Assembly: GCA_013316495.1 (NCBI GenBank)
Contig: WSMP01000020.1
Span: 1 to 17,353 of the forward strand
Reading direction: 5' to 3'
Length of the DNA: 17,353 bases
From: Angelakisella sp.
GTDB taxonomy: Bacteria > Bacillota > Clostridia > Oscillospirales > Ruminococcaceae
The notes under the pieces are model-generated. The model was given only the letters and a program-made list of their open reading frames with translations. It had not been told where the DNA came from and made no database searches. A program made the position numbers and the translations under genes. Shown in pieces: positions 1 to 4,924 of the stretch (within the stretch, counting starts at the first letter, position 1; each line of letters begins with the position of its first letter).

Positions 1-1004
1 GAGAAGAGGGGCAGGCATTGGGGGAGGGAAAGCCCGGTGGCCTGTCCCAGGCGGGTAAGCCCCTCCTCCGCGGTGAGAACGCTGCCAGCCCAGGCTCCGT
101 CGTCCAGGTAGGTAAAGACCCCGTCCCGCAGGGCGGCGCTCCGCTCTCCCAAGGGGTAGAGGCCGTCTGCCAGCCCGGTTACAAAAAGCCCATTGGTGAC
201 AGCCGCCGTCCGGCCAATCCCCTTGGTGCGCAGCAGGAGGCGGAGAAGCGGGGCAGGGGTGCACCGTTCGTCGCAGACTACCTCGCAGAAGAGGTCCTGC
301 TCCAGGGCGGCGGCCACAAGGCCGGGCTGCTCCTGGCCCATGGGGGCGGTGTGGTGGAAAATATGGGTGACCCCGATGGCCCCGGCCCGAACGCAGTCCA
401 TCGCCTGCTGGTAGGTGGCCCCGGAGTGGCCCAAAAAGACCCGCACTCCGTCCGAGGTGAGGCGGCGGGTAAACTCCGCAGCGCCAGGCAGCTCTGGGGA
501 GAGGGTGACCCGGTTGACAATGCCGCCGGAGGCCTCCTGGATGCGCTGGAAAAGGTCGTAGTCCGGTTCCCGCAGAAATTTTTTGGAGATGTGGCTCCCC
601 TGCCAGCCCTCCGCCAGGAAGGGACCCTCCAGGTGGATACCGGCAATCTGGGGACAGCTGGCGGACCCGATGGCGGAGGCGGCCCGAAGCAGGTGCTCTT
701 CGGTGTCGGCGCTCAGGGTGGGGAGGAAGAAGGTGACCCCGTGGGAGGCGCAGAAATCCCGGAAGGAACGCACCTCTCTGGGGCTGGTTACCGCCCCCAG
801 GTCCACCCCCCAGCCTCCGTGAATATGGGCGTCAATCAAACCGGGGAGGGCCAGCATCCCATGGCCGTCAATAACTCTGCCGTAGGCATCCCCCGGAGGG
901 AGAATCCCCTGGATGCGCCCTTCGCTGATGCGCAGGTGACAGGTCCGGATCTTACCATCCAGAACAGCCCGGATATTGGTGACAGTGGTGATAATGGCGG
1001 CCAT
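1..1004 (-). CDS. NagA-like amidohydrolase (N-acetylglucosamine-6-phosphate deacetylase family), catalytic residues degenerate, 3' end outside window
   Basis: The frame is open from an ATG at 1004 down to base 1 (334 residues visible), so the C-terminus lies beyond the window. The order of motifs is that of NagA, which removes the acetyl group from GlcNAc-6-phosphate in the cytosol: HIHGGWGVD (60-68), HLEGPF (124-129, metal-ligand Glu126), a GSH..KFLREPD segment, GHSGAT (192-197, His193), THIF (213-216, His214), and a C-terminal GSVLT segment. Two family signatures are broken. The usual DGxH (substrate His) reads DERC with Cys248, and the usual VTDA (catalytic Asp) reads VTNG with Asn271. The asparagine-alanine of the HLFNAM motif is also gone (HIFHHT). 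I therefore call the fold with confidence but doubt deacetylase activity. A purine-rich stretch (AAGGGG) lies just upstream of the start. No partner nag gene is visible. Confidence 0.85.
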   Translation of the reverse strand, partial: MAAIITTVTNIRAVLDGKIRTCHLRISEGRIQGILPPGDAYGRVIDGHGMLALPGLIDAHIHGGWGVDLGAVTSPREVRSFRDFCASHGVTFFLPTLSADTEEHLLRAASAIGSASCPQIAGIHLEGPFLAEGWQGSHISKKFLREPDYDLFQRIQEASGGIVNRVTLSPELPGAAEFTRRLTSDGVRVFLGHSGATYQQAMDCVRAGAIGVTHIFHHTAPMGQEQPGLVAAALEQDLFCEVVCDERCTPAPLLRLLLRTKGIGRTAAVTNGLFVTGLADGLYPLGERSAALRDGVFTYLDDGAWAGSVLTAEEGLTRLGQATGLSLPQCLPLF

Positions 1005-1097
1005 AAATTTCCCCTTCCCGGAAAGCCTGGCGGACTTTCCCCCTTGAATCTCAAAAATCTTACCCTAAATATTTCCTTTTTTTCGCCGGAAGACCAT

Positions 1098-1111
1098 TTT
1101 TCTATAGAAAA
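1098..1111. promoter_or_regulatory. Perfect 14-bp palindrome, possible operator
   Basis: TTTTCTATAGAAAA is its own reverse complement and lies about 95 bases upstream of the NagA-like start codon. Its position in a divergent promoter region fits an operator. It does not match a repressor site I recognise, and short AT-rich palindromes also arise by chance. Confidence 0.3.
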
Positions 1112-1240
1112 TTTTGAAAAAGACAAGTATAATATAAAATAGGGTCCATAGCTGAAAAAAACAAAGTCTCCACTTTATCCTGCGGAAAGCTCGCTCCACA
1201 GCTTCCGGCCTGGGACCCGGACAGAAAAAATCCTTATTTT

Positions 1241-1268
1241 ATTATACACGTTATACGGAAAAGTGCAA
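1241..1268 (-). promoter_or_regulatory. Candidate sigma-A promoter for the NagA-like gene
   Basis: On the minus strand, -35 TTGCAC (1268-1263), a 16-base spacer and a perfect -10 TATAAT (1246-1241). Transcription would begin near 1234 and leave a leader of roughly 230 nt before the start codon at 1004. The -35 matches consensus at only three positions. Confidence 0.4.
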
Positions 1269-1352
1269 GGAAGAATCGGGAAAAATTTGGACAATCCGCT
1301 GGAGTCCGGTTTCGAACTGGCTGTAGGGCGGCAACAGGAAAGGATGGCGAAG

Positions 1353-2234
1353 ATGCAGCTGACGATGGAGAATAGCCGGTTCCGGGTGGCGGTGGAAATG
1401 CTGGGGGCGGAGCTGGCTTCGATCCTGGATAAGGGTACCGGCCGGGAATATCTTTGGCAGGGGGACCCGGCTGTGTGGCCTCACAAGGCCCCCGTGCTCT
1501 TTCCGGTGTGCGGGCCCCTGCTGGGGGGCCGGGTTGAGATGGACGGGCAGGAGTACCAGATGCCGCGGGGCGGCTTCGCGCTGCGGCTCCGCCACAAGCT
1601 GGTCTGCCAGGACAAGGGCCTTATCTGTCTGCGCCTGGAGAGCACTCCGGAATCGGAGGCCATATATCCCTGGCGCTTTGCGGTGAAAACAACCTACGCC
1701 CTGAAGGGAAACCATATCTCCTGCCGGATGAAGGTCTTGAACTACGACCGCAAGACCATGTACTTCCAGTGCGGTTTCCTCACTGCCTTTAACTGTCCCT
1801 TTGTATCCGGCACCACCCAGGCGGATTATGGCCTGCGCCTGGAGCAGCTGGAGGCCCTCACCGTCCAGGAGCAGGACGATAACGGCTTCCTTACCCGGAA
1901 CACTCAGATGTGGGAGCCGGAGGACGGGGTGATTTTTCTGGATTCCGGAAAGCTGGACAGCGGGCTTGTTATTAGGGAACCCACCAGCCAGTATTTCCAG
2001 TTCAGCTGCAAAAAGAGCGGGGAATATGTCCGCCTTTATACACGGGAAGCTCCCTTTGTTTATCTGCGGGCGGCCCCTGCGGGGGAGCGGCGCTTCCTTT
2101 GTATGGGCAGCTGGCACGGCGCCCCCGATTTGGCCGACGCGTCTGCCAGCTGGGAGAAAAAGGAAAATGTCATCTCCCTGGGGGCGATGGAGGAATACTA
2201 CGCCCACCAGACCATCGAGATTGGCTCGGTGTAA
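1353..2234 (+). CDS. Aldose 1-epimerase family protein (LacX-like), catalytic histidines and glutamate missing
   Basis: This 293-residue protein has the length and the opening (MENSRFRVAVEMLGAEL) of the LacX-type branch of the galactose mutarotase superfamily, a cytosolic beta-sandwich that interconverts sugar anomers. The start at 1353 is chosen because AGGAAAGG lies upstream at suitable distance; the ATG at 1344 abuts that site, and the frame is open further upstream to 1263. Three signatures are present but altered. The HGFAR motif reads GGFAL (Gly73 for His). The GGHPAF motif reads GFLTAF (Leu143 for His). The C-terminal EPW motif reads GSW (Gly252 for Glu). All three residues normally used for catalysis are thus absent while the frame is intact, which suggests a sugar-binding or otherwise repurposed protein. 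It is divergent from the NagA-like gene and ends 18 bases from the oppositely directed YdcF-like gene. Confidence 0.8.
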   Translation: MQLTMENSRFRVAVEMLGAELASILDKGTGREYLWQGDPAVWPHKAPVLFPVCGPLLGGRVEMDGQEYQMPRGGFALRLRHKLVCQDKGLICLRLESTPESEAIYPWRFAVKTTYALKGNHISCRMKVLNYDRKTMYFQCGFLTAFNCPFVSGTTQADYGLRLEQLEALTVQEQDDNGFLTRNTQMWEPEDGVIFLDSGKLDSGLVIREPTSQYFQFSCKKSGEYVRLYTREAPFVYLRAAPAGERRFLCMGSWHGAPDLADASASWEKKENVISLGAMEEYYAHQTIEIGSV

Positions 2235-2252
2235 AAAAGGAGCCCTTTGCGG

Positions 2253-2909
2253 TTAGGAATTAGGAAGGACGAATTGCCGGTAGCCGTCTGCCGCCAGGCG
2301 CTCATAGACCGCCCAGACGGGGCCGGGAATCTCCACTGGCGCCTGGAAGGTCCCGGCGTATATCCGCAGGCGCTGCAAATCGCCCACCATCAGGTTCAGC
2401 ACCAGCTTGGGGTCGCCGCTGTGCTGGAGGTATTCCCGAAAACCCACCTTCTGGCAGGTCACGCTCCAGCAGACCTCCGGCCACTGTTTTGTACCGGTGG
2501 CCCAGGCCCTCTTAGCCATATAGGGCTTGCTGGCGATGATGCCGGTACGGGGAAATATCCCCCTTTCCGCCAGAAGCGCCTTGCCGAACCGGAAGTTTTC
2601 GCCGGAATTGGTGGAGCGGTCTTCTATAAGGATGCGCTCCCTTGGAACCCCCAATTCCACACATCGCTTGGCGTAAAGCACGCTTTCCGGCTCTGGCAAA
2701 ACCCCGCCGGTGTCCTTTCCAAATCCGCCGGTGCAAAGCAGCCATTCTGCGCGCTTTTCCAAAAACGCCTGCGCCGCTGTGTCGGCTACCCGCAAATCGC
2801 TGCCTCCCATGGCCAGAATGATATCCGCTGGCTGGGACGGCGCTTTTGTATCCGCCAGAAAATCAAATAGCCTCTCTGCATCCTCCAAAATCGCATCCAT
2901 CGGTCTCAT
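2253..2909 (-). CDS. YdcF/DUF218 family protein
   Basis: A 218-residue protein starting at the ATG at 2909, which has GGAGGA nine bases upstream; an upstream in-frame extension to 3056 crosses the promoter and is unlikely to be translated. DUF218 hallmarks appear in order: IILAMGGSD near the N-terminus, a LLCTGGFGKDTG turn, PEPESVLYAKRCVELGVP, and the STNSGENF motif typical of the family, followed by a KPYMAKRA segment. Members of this family (E. coli YdcF, SanA/ElyC-type proteins) bind nucleotides or act in envelope processes, but the biochemical role is mostly unsettled. There is no signal peptide or membrane segment, so a cytosolic form is likely. The family call is solid; no specific function is claimed. 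Confidence 0.85.
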   Translation of the reverse strand: MRPMDAILEDAERLFDFLADTKAPSQPADIILAMGGSDLRVADTAAQAFLEKRAEWLLCTGGFGKDTGGVLPEPESVLYAKRCVELGVPRERILIEDRSTNSGENFRFGKALLAERGIFPRTGIIASKPYMAKRAWATGTKQWPEVCWSVTCQKVGFREYLQHSGDPKLVLNLMVGDLQRLRIYAGTFQAPVEIPGPVWAVYERLAADGYRQFVLPNS

Positions 2910-2940
2910 TGTTGCGGCTCCTCCATTCTCTTTGCCCTTT

Positions 2941-2969
2941 ACTATAGCACAGATGGCTTTTCTAGTCGA
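2941..2969 (-). promoter_or_regulatory. Sigma-A promoter for the YdcF-like gene
   Basis: Minus strand: -35 TCGACT (2969-2964), exactly 17 bases, then -10 TATAGT (2946-2941) preceded by an extended TG. The predicted start site near 2934 gives a short leader of about 25 nt to the ATG at 2909 and supports that start over the longer frame. Confidence 0.65.
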
Positions 2970-3144
2970 TAGGCGAAAAAGGTTTTGCAGAGAATCCTTT
3001 ATATTAAGGAAAGGGACAAAAAGGATGAAATCCGGGCTTTTGCTGTACCAGGCCATAAATCTGGCAACAGCTTTTGGATGTACATAGTATGTTATCAGAG
3101 GGAAGGACCGGCTTTTTCGCTTGGAGATGACAAGCCCGGAGGAC

Positions 3145-3173
3145 TTGCTTTGGGCCTTCGCTCTAAATAAAAT
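3145..3173 (+). promoter_or_regulatory. Candidate promoter for the diguanylate cyclase gene
   Basis: -35 TTGCTT (3145-3150), 17-base spacer, -10 TAAAAT (3168-3173). Transcription would start near 3180, leaving a leader of about 110 nt that contains both hairpins described next. The -35 is weak. I see nothing else identifiable between 2970 and 3144. Confidence 0.4.
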
Positions 3174-3189
3174 AAAAATCAGGGCTTGC

Positions 3190-3219
3190 TTGAAAAATGG
3201 TGTATTTTTGATTTTTCAA
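3190..3219. repeat. Inverted repeat in the leader of the diguanylate cyclase gene
   Basis: TTGAAAAAT (3190-3198) and ATTTTTCAA (3211-3219) are perfect 9-base complements around a 12-base loop. It lies directly downstream of the candidate promoter, so it could be an operator or the first hairpin of a structured leader. Confidence 0.5.
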
Positions 3220-3238
3220 ACAGGTGCAAATTTTTATA

Positions 3239-3270
3239 GGCGGCAGAAAAACTGCTGCCAAGTATTTTTT
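3239..3270 (+). terminator. Terminator-like hairpin upstream of the diguanylate cyclase ribosome binding site
   Basis: GGCGGCAG (3239-3246) pairs with CTGCTGCC (3252-3259), one G-U, around an AAAAA loop, and is followed by AAGTATTTTTT ending at 3270. This is the geometry of an intrinsic terminator but it sits only a few bases before the Shine-Dalgarno of the next gene on the same strand. It is therefore either an attenuator or the terminator of an unseen short transcript. Confidence 0.55.
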
Positions 3271-3290
3271 AGATTTAAGGAGTGTTCGAC

Positions 3291-4208
3291 GTGGAGAAGA
3301 TCCTCATCGTTGATGACAGCCTCCTGCAAGCAGCCCAGCTAAAGGCCATTTTGGATGATGAGTATGAGGTTACCATTGTACAGACGGCGGAGGAGGGGCT
3401 TTGCAGCGCCAGCAGGAGAGGCTATTCCCTGATTCTGCTGGATGTGGTGATGCCGGGAATGGATGGGTTTACGCTGCTGAAAAAATTGCAGGAGGAAATG
3501 GTAACCCAAAGCGTTCCGGTTATTTTGATTACCAGCCTTTCGGATGTGGAAAACGAGCAGAAGGGCTTTATACTGGGGGCTGTGGACTACATTACAAAGC
3601 CCTTTAAGCCCCTGATTGTAAAGGCCAGGGTCAACACCCATATTAAGCTGTATCAGTACCGCAGGCTGGCGGAGGAGCAGTCCATGGTGGACCAGCTGAC
3701 CGGAATCGCCAACCGGCGCAGATACGAGCAGTACAGCATTGTAAAATGGAACGAGGCCCGGCGGCTCCAGATTCCTTTTACCATCTGTATGTTTGACATC
3801 GACCATTTTAAAATGTATAACGATACCTTTGGACATCCCGCCGGGGACAAAACCATTGCGGCGGTGGCAAAGGTGGCGGCCTCCCATTTGCAGCGCAGAA
3901 CGGATTTTTTTGCCCGCTATGGTGGCGAGGAGTTTATAGCCCTGCTGATGGGGGATAGCGCCAAAAATGCCTTTGGGCAGATGAAAAAGATACGGCAGGG
4001 GGTGGAAGAGCTTCAGATTCCTCACCGCACCCAGGAATCGGAGTGGGTCACCATCAGCATCGGGGGCGTCACGGTCATCCCCCAGGCGGAAAGCGATTAT
4101 ATTTCCTACCTGGGAATTGCGGATACCATGCTGTATGACGCCAAAAGCCACGGCCGCAACCGCAGCGTTTGGATGAACGAGGCGATGACCCAGCTTTGGG
4201 AAAAATAA
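3291..4208 (+). CDS. Response regulator with GGDEF domain (diguanylate cyclase, PleD/WspR-like)
   Basis: A 305-residue protein with an N-terminal receiver domain (about 1-120) and a C-terminal GGDEF domain (about 135-300). The receiver has the acidic pair in LIVDDS, phospho-acceptor Asp51 in LLDVVMPGMDG and the conserved Lys103 in ITKPFKP. The cyclase has an intact active site, GGEEF at 211-215 in RYGGEEF, and an RxxD inhibitory site (Arg202-Asp205), so it should make cyclic di-GMP from two GTP and be product-inhibited. A GTG at 3291 is chosen as start because AAGGAG lies eight bases upstream; the GTG at 3282 overlaps that site. No histidine kinase is adjacent, so its partner is probably elsewhere. 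A short GC-rich hairpin with a T-run just after the stop (4209-4230) may end the transcript. Confidence 0.92.
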   Translation: MEKILIVDDSLLQAAQLKAILDDEYEVTIVQTAEEGLCSASRRGYSLILLDVVMPGMDGFTLLKKLQEEMVTQSVPVILITSLSDVENEQKGFILGAVDYITKPFKPLIVKARVNTHIKLYQYRRLAEEQSMVDQLTGIANRRRYEQYSIVKWNEARRLQIPFTICMFDIDHFKMYNDTFGHPAGDKTIAAVAKVAASHLQRRTDFFARYGGEEFIALLMGDSAKNAFGQMKKIRQGVEELQIPHRTQESEWVTISIGGVTVIPQAESDYISYLGIADTMLYDAKSHGRNRSVWMNEAMTQLWEK

Positions 4209-4243
4209 GCAGCCGCTGCCTCGGTTTTTCGGTGTTTTCCCCC

Positions 4244-4272
4244 TTTACAGAGGGAAGAAACTGTGCTATAAT
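4244..4272 (+). promoter_or_regulatory. Strong sigma-A promoter of rpsO
   Basis: -35 TTTACA (4244-4249), 17-base spacer, perfect -10 TATAAT (4267-4272) with an extended TG. Start site expected near 4279. This is among the strongest promoter matches in the window, as expected for a ribosomal protein gene. Confidence 0.85.
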
Positions 4273-4278
4273 ACATTC

Positions 4279-4414
4279 GCTGTCTGCCCGGTTTTGGGGG
4301 AGGCCAGCCCATACAACCGCTCCCCGGCTTGGGGGATCAGGGCCCGTTCAGCGGGCACCGCCTTGCACCCCTTGCTGAGAAGCTGGTGAAATTTTACAAT
4401 GAGGTGAAAGAACT
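4279..4414 (+). promoter_or_regulatory. Structured rpsO 5' leader, possible S15 autoregulatory element
   Basis: About 135 nt of untranslated leader separates the promoter from the rpsO start. It contains small GC-rich hairpins, including CCCC/GGGG (4322-4325 with 4331-4334) and GCCCG/CGGGC (4342-4346 with 4352-4356). S15 is known to repress its own mRNA in several bacterial phyla through unrelated leader folds. I see structure potential but cannot match a described S15 binding motif by eye. Confidence 0.35.
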
Positions 4415-4681
4415 ATGCTGCTCAAGGAAGAAAAAAACGCCATTATGAAGGAGTACGCCACCCATGAGGGGGACACCGGTTCCCCGGAGGTGCAGATTGC
4501 CGTGCTTACCCGCCGCATTAACGAGCTCACCGAGCACCTGAAGGTCCACAAGAAGGATCACCACTCCCGCCGTGGTCTGCTGAAGATGGTCGGCCACCGG
4601 AGAAACCTCCTGGGCTACCTTCAGAAGAAGGACATCGAGCGTTACCGCGCCATCATCGCCCGGCTGGGCCTGCGTAAATAA
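4415..4681 (+). CDS. rpsO: 30S ribosomal protein S15
   Basis: An 88-residue protein of exactly the usual S15 length, beginning MLLKEEKNAIMKEYATHEGD. It carries the family core TGSPEVQIAVLTRRINELTEHLK and HHSRRGLL, which contact the 16S rRNA three-way junction during assembly of the small-subunit platform. GAGGTG precedes the ATG by eight bases. It is followed by pnp on the same strand, the classic rpsO-pnp order. Confidence 0.98.
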   Translation: MLLKEEKNAIMKEYATHEGDTGSPEVQIAVLTRRINELTEHLKVHKKDHHSRRGLLKMVGHRRNLLGYLQKKDIERYRAIIARLGLRK

Positions 4682-4689
4682 GAGCTGCC

Positions 4690-4721
4690 GGAAGGCAGGT
4701 GGCTGCGGCTGCCTGCCTTCC
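4690..4721 (+). terminator. Long hairpin after rpsO (terminator or processing site)
   Basis: GGAAGGCAGG (4690-4699) and CCTGCCTTCC (4712-4721) form a perfect 10-bp stem around a 12-base loop, nine bases past the rpsO stop. The following bases (TTCGGTGTT) are a poor U-tract, so it may be a leaky terminator. It could also be a double-strand processing site, as is known for the E. coli rpsO-pnp junction (RNase III). Confidence 0.6.
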
Positions 4722-4798
4722 TTCGGTGTTCCGAACCCTGTTCAAGCTGCCTCGATTAGGCAAAAATGGTACGTTCTTTGGTGGAAAACGGCGGTTTA

Positions 4799-4846
4799 GC
4801 AGTCACTCGATGGACTGAAGGGGCCTTCGGCCCATGGAGTCATTGC
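4799..4846. repeat. Large imperfect palindrome between rpsO and pnp
   Basis: The outer arms (GCAGTCACTC from 4799, and GAGTCATTGC ending at 4846) are complementary with a few mismatches. They enclose a perfect inner hairpin GGGCC-TTC-GGCCC (4821-4833). The arrangement looks like an interspersed palindromic repeat unit rather than a normal spacer. Whether it recurs in the genome cannot be told from this window. Confidence 0.45.
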
Positions 4847-4876
4847 TATACCAACCGGCCGCCAAAGAGGGACACG

Positions 4877-4899
4877 CCCTCTCCTCCCGCTGGGGAGGG
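4877..4899. repeat. GC-rich hairpin upstream of pnp
   Basis: CCCTCTCC (4877-4884) pairs with GGGGAGGG (4892-4899), one U-G, with a 7-base loop, ending 15 bases before the pnp Shine-Dalgarno. It may belong to the same repeat unit as the palindrome at 4799-4846 or act as the stem of a pnp leader. Confidence 0.4.
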
Positions 4900-4924
4900 G
4901 GCCAAAAAACTTTGGAGGAACGCT

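Larger units (their letters stand above)
1005..1352. other. AT-rich divergent intergenic region between the NagA-like and LacX-like genes
   Basis: This 348-base gap separates two divergently transcribed genes and contains no convincing coding sequence. It holds several TATAAT-like boxes on both strands (for example 1128-1133 on the plus strand and 1241-1246 on the minus strand) and a perfect 14-bp palindrome at 1098-1111. A shared, regulated promoter region is likely, but I cannot identify the regulator or the plus-strand start site. Confidence 0.6.

Noticed and set aside
18..1142. A 374-codon plus-strand open frame at the left edge
   Set aside because: The opposite strand encodes a clear NagA-like protein across the same bases; the plus-strand product is Gly/Pro-rich without motifs.
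2985..3170. A 61-codon plus-strand open frame upstream of the diguanylate cyclase
   Set aside because: It has no ribosome binding site or protein similarity and overlaps the minus-strand upstream region of the YdcF-like gene.
4766..4924. N-terminal extension of the pnp frame
   Set aside because: The stretch is palindromic intergenic DNA, and a clear GGAGG site positions the start at 4925, where PNPase similarity begins.
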